A stretch of 6,877 nt of DNA, from positions 1 through 6,877 of the forward strand of contig JAVBKB010000121.1 of NCBI GenBank assembly GCA_031554275.1, written 5' to 3'. Source of the DNA: JAVBKB01 sp031554275 (GTDB taxonomy: Bacteria > Bacillota > Bacilli > JARBTR01). Numbering within the stretch: the first letter of the stretch is position 1; the number at the start of each line of letters is the position of its first letter. The position numbers were made by a program, and so were the translations under genes. The notes below the pieces were generated by a model. It was not told the origin of the DNA and searched no databases. It was given only the letters and a program-made list of their open reading frames with translations. Positions 1 to 5,112 of the stretch are shown in pieces.

Positions 1-82
1 AAATCCGGATGGTGTAATTCGATGTCTTAATTCGAATGGTATAAATCTGAATGGTGTGAATCTGAATGGACGTGAATCTGAA
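1..82. repeat. Degenerate tandem repeat, ~15-bp unit
   Basis: About five and a half imperfect head-to-tail copies of a 13-16 bp unit close to AAATCTGAATGGTGT, starting near 1, 16, 29, 43, 58 and 74. The copies from 29 onward are the best conserved. The array touches the left edge of the window, so its full length is unknown. No open frame runs through it, and 83-206 beyond it shows no gene. It lies downstream of the minus-strand tRNA-Glu. Function is unknown. Confidence 0.7.
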
Positions 83-206
83 GTTTAGAAATAGAGGATT
101 AATGACAGAAATAAATAAATGAACACAAAATATCTGAGCGGGAATTTCAATTGACTGGATTAAAATTGAGGTGTATTAAGAATGTGGATTTTCCGAAGAA
201 AAAAAG

Positions 207-281
207 TGGTGACCCCTACGGGATTCGAACCCGTGTTACCGCCGTGAAAGGGCGGTGTCTTAACCGCTTGACCAAGGGGCC
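207..281 (-). tRNA. tRNA-Glu, anticodon UUC, with encoded CCA
   Basis: Read on the minus strand this is a complete cloverleaf. The acceptor arm GGCCCCT pairs with AGGGGTC (one G-U), the discriminator is A, and CCA is encoded at 207-209. The anticodon stem CCGCC/GGCGG holds the loop CTTTCAC, so the anticodon is TTC (complement at 246-248), and the T-loop is the standard GGTTCGAATCC. Length is 75 nt including CCA. It decodes GAA/GAG and in Bacillales also supplies Glu-tRNA for tetrapyrrole synthesis. It stands alone here with its own promoter. The DNA just downstream on the minus strand is a run of seven T directly after the CCA; I see no separate terminator hairpin. Confidence 0.98.
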
Positions 282-312
282 AATTTGATGTCTTTTTCAA
301 ACGAGCTTTTTT

Positions 313-341
313 AGTATACAATCATTCAAAAGAATTGTAAA
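313..341 (-). promoter_or_regulatory. Sigma-A promoter of tRNA-Glu
   Basis: On the minus strand a -35 box TTTACA (336-341) and a -10 box TATACT (313-318) are separated by exactly 17 bp. The -10 box lies about 31 bp upstream of the first tRNA base. This is a near-consensus housekeeping promoter in the right place and direction for the tRNA. Confidence 0.88.
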
Positions 342-425
342 GCGTTAAAGTTCAGAAAATATAAAAAAATTTTATACGTCGGTTCTATCTGAATTTGGTT
401 CCCAACAAATCAGTTTTCCCCAATT

Positions 426-451
426 GAAAACAATCCTTTTATCAAGGATTG
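426..451 (-). terminator. Intrinsic terminator after the thioesterase gene
   Basis: A perfect 8-bp stem CAATCCTT/AAGGATTG (431-438 with 444-451) with a 5-nt loop is followed on the minus strand by TTTTC. It begins 28 bp beyond the stop codon of the thioesterase gene. The U-run is short, so efficiency may be moderate. The rest of 282-479 holds the tRNA promoter and nothing else I can identify. Confidence 0.65.
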
Positions 452-479
452 TAGCAAAGCTGATTCAATTCTACCTACT

Positions 480-860
480 TTATTTCTTTATAACAGCTAA
501 AGTACATCGTGATATAGAAATCAATTCACCTTGTTCATCAGTGATTTTCACTTCCCAAACATGTGTGGTTCTGCCTTTATGTATGACTTGAGCAGTAGCA
601 GTGACAGTTCCTTCGCGTTTCGATTTCAGATGATTCGCATTGATCTCAAGTCCTACCACCGCTTCTTTCTCCTGATCTACAAGTAGGTACCCACCAATAC
701 TTGCTGCGGTTTCAGCAAGTGCAACCGAAGCACCTCCATGCAACAAGCCAACTACTTGATGTGTTCGATGATCTACTGGCATTGTCATCACAACCGTCCC
801 TTGACCTGCCTCAACTAGCTCAATTCCTAGCGAATCCATTAATGTGTTTTCCCACTTCAT
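480..860 (-). CDS. PaaI/YuxO (MenI)-type hotdog-fold acyl-CoA thioesterase
   Basis: A 126-aa cytoplasmic protein with the single hotdog domain of the PaaI/YdiI/YuxO thioesterases, at the usual full length for the family. The signature HGGASVALAETAAS spans residues 41-54. The Gly-Gly pair lies at the helix start, and Glu50 matches the catalytic acid of YdiI-type enzymes. The conserved block GLEINANHLKS (70-80) and the ending ISRCTLAV are also typical. Family members hydrolyse acyl-CoA or aryl-CoA esters; the close relatives YdiI/MenI cleave 1,4-dihydroxy-2-naphthoyl-CoA in menaquinone synthesis. That substrate is plausible here but inferred. The ATG is preceded by GAGGGAG with a 7-nt gap. The gene appears monocistronic with its own terminator at 426-451; I found no convincing promoter in 875-960. 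The motifs resemble Bacillus YuxO, but comA is not adjacent, so I withhold a symbol. Confidence 0.92.
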   Translation of the reverse strand: MKWENTLMDSLGIELVEAGQGTVVMTMPVDHRTHQVVGLLHGGASVALAETAASIGGYLLVDQEKEAVVGLEINANHLKSKREGTVTATAQVIHKGRTTHVWEVKITDEQGELISISRCTLAVIKK

Positions 861-961
861 ATTTATACTCCCTCACTTATCTTGAAATAAAGCGCCAAGT
901 GCTATTTGACCTACAAATCAAGTGTATTTTTATATTTAAAAATTCATTCATCTTATTTTAC

Positions 962-992
962 AAAAAAAAGCCCCAACAATAAAGTCAGGACC
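962..992 (-). terminator. Intrinsic terminator after the Gly-rich gene
   Basis: On the minus strand a 9-bp stem (984-992 with 969-977, including several G-U pairs around a CC/GG core) closes a 6-nt loop and is followed by an uninterrupted run of T (962-969). It begins 8 bp after the stop codon of the Gly-rich protein gene and isolates it from the thioesterase gene. Confidence 0.75.
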
Positions 993-1000
993 ATGATAAC

Positions 1001-1339
1001 TTAATACCCATAATAAGGATAGCTCGGATAATATGGGGTTGGAGCTGGATAAGGGTATGGGTATGGAGCTGGGTATGGAGCCGGATATGGGGCTGGGTAT
1101 GGATAAGCGTTCGGGCGATTTATTAATGACCCTGCCAGTAATCCACCAGCAAAAGCGCCAATCGGAAATCCACCAAAACCTGGTCGTCCGATTCCGCCAA
1201 TCCCTCCGAAACCTGGTCGTCCGATTCCGCCAATTCCACCAATTCCACCAAACCCAGGTCTGCCGATCCCGCCAAAACCAGGTCTGCCTACCCCGCCAAT
1301 TCCCCCGAAGCCTGGCCTGCCAATCGGTCTTTCATCCAT
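1001..1339 (-). CDS. Glycine-rich, Pro/Tyr-tailed repeat protein (unknown function)
   Basis: A 112-aa low-complexity protein in three parts. Residues ~5-58 are repeats of GRPGFGGIGG; residues ~59-74 (FPIGAFAGGLLAGSLI) form a short hydrophobic Gly/Ala segment; the rest is a PYPAPYPAP repeat ending in Tyr-rich PYYPSYPYYGY. There is no Cys and no signal peptide. The start is well supported: AGGAGG (complement 1347-1352) lies 7 nt before the ATG, and a strong terminator follows the stop. Similar Gly-rich plus PYPYP proteins occur in spore-forming Bacillales, so a role at the spore surface or in the cell envelope is possible, but nothing here proves it. The minus strand at ~1383-1390 reads CATACAAA, close to a sigma-E -10 box, but I cannot pair it with a -35. 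The DNA repeats make the gene prone to copy-number change. Confidence 0.8.
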   Translation of the reverse strand: MDERPIGRPGFGGIGGVGRPGFGGIGRPGFGGIGGIGGIGRPGFGGIGGIGRPGFGGFPIGAFAGGLLAGSLINRPNAYPYPAPYPAPYPAPYPYPYPAPTPYYPSYPYYGY

Positions 1340-1346
1340 GGGAATA

Positions 1347-1352
1347 CCTCCT
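1347..1352 (-). promoter_or_regulatory. Strong SD of the Gly-rich gene
   Basis: AGGAGG on the minus strand, 7 nt before the ATG at 1337-1339. This is the best argument that the low-complexity frame on this strand is a real gene and that the antisense frame is not. Confidence 0.85.
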
Positions 1353-1468
1353 ATATGTCATGTCAAATGCACTACATTATTTTGTATGCACAAGAAACAT
1401 GTCCTGCATAGGTGATATGCCCAGCACCAATTAATTTCCAAAATCTTTTTTGTGGAATTCTTTCTGTG

Positions 1469-1546
1469 CAGCTGATTTGTTTTCTGCTGACTTTCACCTA
1501 CCGCCAACTTTTGTCTACCCGCTGACTTTCACCTACTGCTAACTTT
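1469..1546. repeat. Degenerate 17-bp tandem repeat abutting the yuiC stop
   Basis: On the minus strand there are four 17-bp copies close to AAAGTYRGCRGTAGGTG, at 1546-1530, 1529-1513, 1511-1495 and 1494-1478, then a partial copy at 1477-1469. Copies alternate between two sub-types, so there is also a 35-bp higher-order period (27 bp at 1486-1512 matches 1521-1547 with two changes). The first copy overlaps the last bases of the yuiC stop codon, and the array therefore forms the start of the yuiC 3' untranslated region. The remainder of 1340-1545 shows no gene and no convincing terminator. Confidence 0.8.
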
Positions 1547-2256
1547 TATTGTGGAACTTTCTCGGTATACTGCCCTCTAAATGCTTGGACAGCATCATTT
1601 TCATTTAAAGCTGTTAACATTTCTTCAGTAAGTTTACCCTCACCAATTTTGATGATGTAAACATCAAGTGTCTTTTTGCCCCAATCTTCATAAACATCCT
1701 CAACTGTTTCATAATATAAGTCGAGTTTGATATTCTTGATTGCGCCTCCGCGATCTGCTACCACTCCATAACCATATCCAGGAATGTAGAAAATGGTTCC
1801 AAAAGGAAAATAGTTTGTGTCTGCTGCAATTGTTGAATATAAATCACGTTTTACTTTGACACCAGAACTTGTAATACCATATTCCGGGTGGCTTGGAGTC
1901 TTGCCTGTTGACTCGATTCCCGCAGTATAGCCAGTGGCAATTACATTGACCTTTTCCAATTCATTTATATTGATCGTATCTTCGAGTCGCTTTGGACTTG
2001 AAGGCTTTGCTGAAACTTGTGTAACAACCTTGGTTTGCTGGATGTTCAGCAAATCTTTAAAAAAATATTGATCAAGCGCACTCGTACTCTCTTTTTTAAG
2101 CTTTAATGATGACAAAGTAGGTAGAGTGTTTAATCCTTTTTTCCCGATTAAATCAGTAGCGCTAATCCCTGTAAATTCGAAAAATGTTACATACGCTGCA
2201 ATGAGGAACATTACTACAAGTCCGACCTTATTAAGCATTTGTAATGTACGTTTCAA
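1546..2256 (-). CDS. yuiC: YuiC-like 3D-domain cell-wall hydrolase, membrane-anchored
   Basis: A 236-aa protein with one N-terminal membrane anchor or signal segment (residues ~11-29), a ~70-residue variable linker, and a C-terminal 3D domain (~105-205). The three Asp residues that give the domain its name are visible: AADTN (Asp146), VVADRGG (Asp168) and IKLDLY (Asp179). They form the active site of the double-psi beta-barrel fold shared with MltA-type lytic transglycosylases. B. subtilis YuiC is a stationary-phase peptidoglycan-cleaving protein of this type, so this product probably acts on peptidoglycan outside the membrane. Start: TTG at 2254-2256 with AAGGAG 8 nt upstream; the next ATG is six codons in and lacks its own SD. 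It lies 82 bp downstream of yuiB on the same strand, as in B. subtilis. A TATAAT at 2320-2325 (minus) in the gap lacks a recognisable -35, so I do not call an internal promoter. Confidence 0.9.
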   Translation of the reverse strand: MKRTLQMLNKVGLVVMFLIAAYVTFFEFTGISATDLIGKKGLNTLPTLSSLKLKKESTSALDQYFFKDLLNIQQTKVVTQVSAKPSSPKRLEDTININELEKVNVIATGYTAGIESTGKTPSHPEYGITSSGVKVKRDLYSTIAADTNYFPFGTIFYIPGYGYGVVADRGGAIKNIKLDLYYETVEDVYEDWGKKTLDVYIIKIGEGKLTEEMLTALNENDAVQAFRGQYTEKVPQ

Positions 2257-2264
2257 ATATTACA

Positions 2265-2270
2265 CTCCTT
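2265..2270 (-). promoter_or_regulatory. SD deciding the TTG start of yuiC
   Basis: AAGGAG on the minus strand with an 8-nt gap to TTG (2254-2256). The first in-frame ATG (2236-2238) has no comparable site, so TTG is the likely start. Confidence 0.8.
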
Positions 2271-2338
2271 TTCAAAGCCTCTTTTTAAAAGTTAAAAGCC
2301 ATTGTGCCCAACTTACAAAATTATATACAATTCTGATT

Positions 2339-2650
2339 TCAGAACATGCGGTAGCCTCTTCCCCTAAGCCATCGCATTACCACGCCAGCACAAATTGCTC
2401 CCAAAAAACCAGCCGTCAATATGACCATGTCAGCTACTTTAATAGCGGTCAAATCACTCAGTGCCTTATCTGGATTTGTAAAATAGATCGTTACAGAAAA
2501 ATCCGCAATATAGTAAAGAGCAATTAGTGGATAAATTGCTGCCATGATCCATGTTTGCCGAAGCAACATATTGAGGATGAAACCAATCCCAAAAAATAAT
2601 ACAAAAAACAATATAATTGAAATAATCATTGTCGCAATATTTAATTGCAT
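2339..2650 (-). CDS. yuiB: YuiB-like small integral membrane protein
   Basis: A 103-aa hydrophobic protein with three predicted membrane segments (residues ~6-28, ~33-55, ~72-95) and a short basic tail MRWLRGRGYRMF, probably cytoplasmic by the positive-inside rule. The segment LFFVLFFGIGFILNMLLR and its place just upstream of the 3D-domain gene and divergent from yumC match the YuiB family of Bacillus. No biochemical function is established for this family. I chose the ATG at 2648-2650 because GAGGTG lies 6 nt upstream. A longer frame reaches a TTG at 2731, but the extra 27 residues are hydrophilic, have no SD and are not expected from the family. The gene is probably co-transcribed with yuiC from the promoter at 2947-2975. 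Confidence 0.87.
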   Translation of the reverse strand: MQLNIATMIISIILFFVLFFGIGFILNMLLRQTWIMAAIYPLIALYYIADFSVTIYFTNPDKALSDLTAIKVADMVILTAGFLGAICAGVVMRWLRGRGYRMF

Positions 2651-2656
2651 AGGCGC

Positions 2657-2662
2657 CACCTC
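2657..2662 (-). promoter_or_regulatory. SD deciding the yuiB start
   Basis: GAGGTG on the minus strand, 6 nt before the ATG at 2648-2650. It favours the 103-residue product over a longer TTG-initiated version. Confidence 0.75.
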
Positions 2663-2946
2663 TTGAATATTCTCTTGATAAGAATCTGTGATATTGCTTA
2701 AACCTACAGTTGTGAGTTGTACCATTCCCAAAAATCAGTTGATCAATTGTCATGCCAAATCCGCTACGCCGATTACTTGCAATTTTATCTGCCCATTTCA
2801 CATTCAGAAAGGTGTTGCTCTTGAAACGTACACTGGTTGTTTAGGAAAATTCAGAAACAATCTTGCTGGTATTTGCAAGTTTTCGGATTAAAATAATAAA
2901 ATCTAAGGATGTATTTCTATAATTAGAAATAGAGTAAACTTCTTTG

Positions 2947-2975
2947 AGTTTAGAGACTGTCCCCTTTTTCGTCAA
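2947..2975 (-). promoter_or_regulatory. Sigma-A promoter for yuiB-yuiC
   Basis: On the minus strand TTGACG (2970-2975) and TAAACT (2947-2952) are separated by exactly 17 bp. It points at yuiB, whose start is about 297 bp downstream, and no other minus-strand gene intervenes. Confidence 0.65.
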
Positions 2976-3012
2976 GTTTTTAGCCTAAGTTTCGATATTT
3001 TTTCGCATTTAT

Positions 3013-3020
3013 GCTAAAAT
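3013..3020 (+). promoter_or_regulatory. Probable extended -10 promoter of yumC
   Basis: TGCTAAAAT gives a TGn extension and a -10-like TAAAAT (3015-3020), 34 bp before the yumC start. The -35 region (~2991-2997) matches the consensus poorly, which is tolerated with an extended -10. Confidence 0.5.
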
Positions 3021-3054
3021 AAAATGAAGTTTTTTAACGAAAAGAGGCAAATGT

Positions 3055-4047
3055 ATGCAGAAGCAAGTTTTTGATGTAACAATCATTGGCGGTGGACCAG
3101 TAGGATTATTTACTGCGTTCTATGGTGGCATGAGGCAAATGTCTGTAAAGATTATTGAAAGCCTTCCACAGTTAGGTGGACAGTTAGCAGCATTGTATCC
3201 AGAAAAGTATATTTATGATGTCGCTGGCTTTAAAAAAGTTCGGGCTCAGGAGTTGATTGATAACTTAACTCAGCAAATGAGTGCTTTTGAACAAACTATT
3301 TGTTTGAATGAAGCAGTTAGTAAAGTTGAAAAACAGGCAGACGGTAGTTTTATCATTACAACAGATAAAGAAACCCATTATTCTAAAGCAATTATTATTG
3401 CTGCAGGAAACGGGGCATTCCAGCCGAGACGACTGGAACTAGAAAATGCACTTCAATATGAGGACAAGAATTTGCACTATTTTGTAGGTGATATGAATCG
3501 TTTCGCAGGGAAAAATGTGATTATCTTTGGCGGTGGTGATTCCGCGGTCGATTGGTCACTGATGTTAGAACCAATCGCAAAACAAGTTACAACCGTTCAT
3601 CGACGCGATAGCTTTCGCGCTCATGAACATAGTGTTGAAAATCTAATTAATTCAAAAGTCGCTGTGAAGACACCTTTTGTACCAGTTGATCTTACAGGAA
3701 ACGCAAATGGCATTTCACAGGTAACCATTGAAAATGTCAATGACAAAAGTCGTGAGACTATTGATGTTGACGATGTCATTGTTACTTATGGATTCGTTTC
3801 TTCACTTGGTCCTATTAAGGAATGGGGACTAGAAATCGAGAAAAACAATGTAGTTGTAAATTCCCGGATGGAGAGCTCAATCCCAGGTATCTTTGCTTGT
3901 GGGGACATCTGTACCTACGATGGAAAAGCCAAATTAATTATTGTCGGATTTGGCGAAGCGCCAATTGCGATCAATCACGCCAAAATGTATGGAGATCCTG
4001 AAGCCAAGATTGGTCACCTGCACAGCACAAGTGCATTTGAAAAATAG
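3055..4047 (+). CDS. yumC: Ferredoxin/flavodoxin-NADP+ reductase, TrxB-like (YumC type)
   Basis: A 330-aa cytoplasmic flavoprotein of the homodimeric, thioredoxin-reductase-like ferredoxin-NADP+ reductase family. It moves electrons between NADPH and ferredoxin or flavodoxin. The FAD-binding motif GGGPVG lies at residues 12-17, with ESLPQLGGQL (35-44) continuing the FAD site. The NADPH-binding motif GGGDSAVDW is at 159-167 and HRR (182-184) is placed to bind the 2'-phosphate. The second FAD motif GIFACGD ends at 284. The CxxC pair of true thioredoxin reductases is absent, which places it in the YumC group, and the length is normal. AAGAGG lies 7 nt before the ATG; an out-of-frame ATG four bases earlier is not the start. 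Placement divergent from yuiB-yuiC matches B. subtilis. In Firmicutes this enzyme is often essential. A hairpin at 4058-4097 follows the stop. Confidence 0.96.
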   Translation: MQKQVFDVTIIGGGPVGLFTAFYGGMRQMSVKIIESLPQLGGQLAALYPEKYIYDVAGFKKVRAQELIDNLTQQMSAFEQTICLNEAVSKVEKQADGSFIITTDKETHYSKAIIIAAGNGAFQPRRLELENALQYEDKNLHYFVGDMNRFAGKNVIIFGGGDSAVDWSLMLEPIAKQVTTVHRRDSFRAHEHSVENLINSKVAVKTPFVPVDLTGNANGISQVTIENVNDKSRETIDVDDVIVTYGFVSSLGPIKEWGLEIEKNNVVVNSRMESSIPGIFACGDICTYDGKAKLIIVGFGEAPIAINHAKMYGDPEAKIGHLHSTSAFEK

Positions 4048-4057
4048 AAATATTGAA

Positions 4058-4097
4058 AAATCCTCTATGTTGTTTGAAATAACATCATGGAGGATTT
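4058..4097 (+). terminator. Hairpin terminator after yumC
   Basis: A 12-bp stem, AAATCCTCTATG (4058-4069) with CATGGAGGATTT (4086-4097), has one G-U pair and begins 11 bp after the yumC stop. On the plus strand it is followed only by TTTCTC, a weak U-run. On the minus strand the same hairpin is followed by TTTTTC, so it may work better against transcription from the right. Confidence 0.6.
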
Positions 4098-4130
4098 CTC
4101 AGTTTAAATTAGAAAAGGGGGAAATGTAAA

Positions 4131-4737
4131 GTGCAACTACAAATGAATTCAAATAGCGAAAATCGAAAAATAGGGGAAGATTTTCAAAATCTTGTAACCA
4201 CCCTTTTACATGATTACTACAATAAAGATTTAATCCTAATTGTCGATAGAAATGCAACTTAAAACTCGCTAAAATTCCCAAATACTTCGTCATAATTTCC
4301 TAGGATAGTCCCGCTATCCGTCGTAAATTATTCCTCGTCTTTGAAAATTTTATCGGGAGTTTTAAGTTACATTTCTACCGACAATTAGGATCAAAACAGA
4401 AATAGCATTACCCATTGGTAATCTAGTAAAGGATCACAAATTCGATTGTGTTTCCGATGACAAATCAATTGCAGTCGAGTGTAAATGCTATACATGGACC
4501 ATTACTGGTAATGTCCCTAGTGCAAAAATGGCGTTTCTCAATCAATCAGTTCTCTATGCACTACTATTACCTGAGGATACAGTAAAAGTAATAGCCTTGA
4601 TGAAGTCTGAACATCCGAAACGAAATGAAACATTAGCGGAATATTATTTTCGAACATATCAGCATTTATTAGAGAACATCGTTTTGTTAGAAGTAGACAC
4701 TGATTTGTTGAAGATTCGGCAGGTAAAAAATCCATAA
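4131..4737 (+). pseudogene. PD-(D/E)XK nuclease-like gene interrupted by a MITE
   Basis: The start is GTG at 4131 with GGGGG 9 nt upstream. The frame reads 34 native codons to 4232, then enters a 155-bp palindromic element and stops at TAA 4260-4262. The rest of the gene resumes at 4390 and ends at 4737. Removing 4235-4391 rejoins codon 35 as ATC and gives one 149-aa frame with no other defect. The restored protein has HKFD (Asp53) followed by VECK (Glu64, Lys66). This is the D...ExK arrangement of PD-(D/E)XK nucleases, with an N-terminal helix GEDFQNLV. A long conserved-looking tract follows (GNVPSAKMAFLN, then TLAEYYFRTYQHLL). No membrane segment is seen. I do not recognise a named family; nuclease activity is inferred from the motif alone. 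The right-hand fragment has no SD and is probably not translated. Confidence 0.85.
4235..4389. mobile_element. 155-bp palindromic MITE with 33-bp terminal inverted repeats
   Basis: The left end (4235-4267) and right end (4357-4389) are inverted repeats of 33 bp with two mismatches, starting CCTAATTGTCG. The inner part is also largely self-complementary, down to a central perfect hairpin GGATAG-TCCCG-CTATCC, so the whole element can fold into one long stem. AT flanks both sides (4233-4234 and 4390-4391) and is the likely target duplication, although a 2-bp repeat could be chance. No open frame exists inside, so any movement must have depended on a transposase elsewhere. The parent IS family is not identifiable from this sequence. 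Mismatches are few, which argues for a fairly recent insertion. Confidence 0.88.
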
Positions 4738-4753
4738 AACGATTTAGTTGAAA

Positions 4754-4793
4754 TTGAACTAGACATCCTCATTTCCAAAGGCAGCTAGTTCAA
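4754..4793. terminator. Hairpin between convergent broken genes
   Basis: A perfect 9-bp inverted repeat, TTGAACTAG (4754-4762) with CTAGTTCAA (4785-4793), sits between the plus-strand nuclease-like pseudogene and the minus-strand nitrilase remnant. No long T-run follows on the plus strand; on the minus strand TTTC follows. It may have been a shared terminator for the convergent genes. Confidence 0.4.
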
Positions 4794-4820
4794 CCCAAAA
4801 CGTTATCTTATAGAATATTT

Positions 4821-5015
4821 TTAAATATGTGATGGCCAATCCTTGTATCGTTGAACTTGGCGGCGACGATCACGGAAAGTAGTTGCAGCACCACTCTCTC
4901 TGTTCTCATAAAGCTTATCAAAGTCAACTACTCCTGTTGAAGTCATTTCCCAATTGGGCTTCGTCTCTGCAATAATCCCCGCTGGATTATTCCATGCCAT
5001 ATCACAAGGTCCCAG
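4821..5015 (-). pseudogene. C-terminal remnant of a nitrilase-superfamily hydrolase
   Basis: About 64 codons on the minus strand, ending in TAA at 4821-4823, read as the end of a carbon-nitrogen hydrolase. Visible features are GPCDMAW, NPAGIIAETKPNWEM, then VDFDKLYENRE and FRDRRRQVQRYKDW. The pattern (G/A)PxD...GI..ET.PN.EM..xGxVD...L...R...(R/K)DRRR...Y is the C-terminus of YhcX-like nitrilase relatives as I recall them. The frame stays open to 5084, but beyond ~5015 the DNA is antisense to the toxin linker and no longer looks like nitrilase, so the breakpoint is near 5010-5020. The N-terminal part of the same type of protein is at 6776-6877 on the same strand. The two probably belong to one gene split by the insertion. 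Confidence 0.75.
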
Positions 5016-5103
5016 AATTGAACTTATCGCATATCCAGGTGGTAGTGTAGCTGATGACGTGCTTAAAGATTGGGAAAAATTCAAACAACAATATAAATCA
5101 TTT

Positions 5104-5107
5104 GGAG
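5104..5107 (+). promoter_or_regulatory. Internal SD in the toxin frame
   Basis: GGAG sits 5 nt before ATG 5113-5115. It is the only SD-ATG pair in the toxin frame upstream of the nuclease domain and could let the orphan module be translated without its lost N-terminus. Confidence 0.5.
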
Positions 5108-5112
5108 ACCTA

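Larger units (their letters stand above)
2651..3054. other. Divergent intergenic region between yuiB and yumC
   Basis: About 400 bp between divergently transcribed genes. It contains a good minus-strand sigma-A promoter (2947-2975), a plus-strand extended -10 (3013-3020) and the SD sites of both flanking genes. In B. subtilis a small gene, yuiA, lies upstream of yuiB. The minus-strand frame open through 2466-2801 starts with a GTG lacking an SD and shows no CxxC pairs, so I find no intact yuiA here. The ~285-nt leader between promoter and yuiB is unusually long for its content. Confidence 0.6.

Noticed and set aside
207..281. tRNA-Glu as an integration site for the accessory region
   Set aside because: No copy of the tRNA 3' end is seen elsewhere in the window, no integrase is present, and the accessory DNA lies over 3.8 kb away beyond conserved genes.
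701..982. Plus-strand frame across the thioesterase gene
   Set aside because: It lies antisense to a well-supported gene, lacks an SD and shows no recognisable motif.
1355..1366. TTGACA on the minus strand just upstream of the Gly-rich gene as a promoter
   Set aside because: A -10 box 17 bp further would fall at the SD/start codon, too late to serve this gene, and no TATAAT-like box is there.
1033..1434. Plus-strand frame of 133 codons opposite the Gly-rich gene
   Set aside because: It is the antisense shadow of a repetitive coding sequence; it has no SD and its composition is forced by the repeats on the other strand.
2126..2527. Plus-strand frame across yuiC and yuiB
   Set aside because: Antisense to two supported genes and no initiation signal.
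2466..2801. Minus-strand frame overlapping yuiB, containing DQLIFGNGTTHNC, as a yuiA remnant
   Set aside because: A faint resemblance to the QL-L-GG-x-T-C part of YuiA needs indels and the CxxC pairs are absent; the GTG start has no SD. Not enough to call.
4954..5112. TTG start at 4954 for the toxin gene
   Set aside because: No SD, and the first ~20 codons are antisense to the nitrilase remnant. The frame is open by chance up to the junction near 5016.
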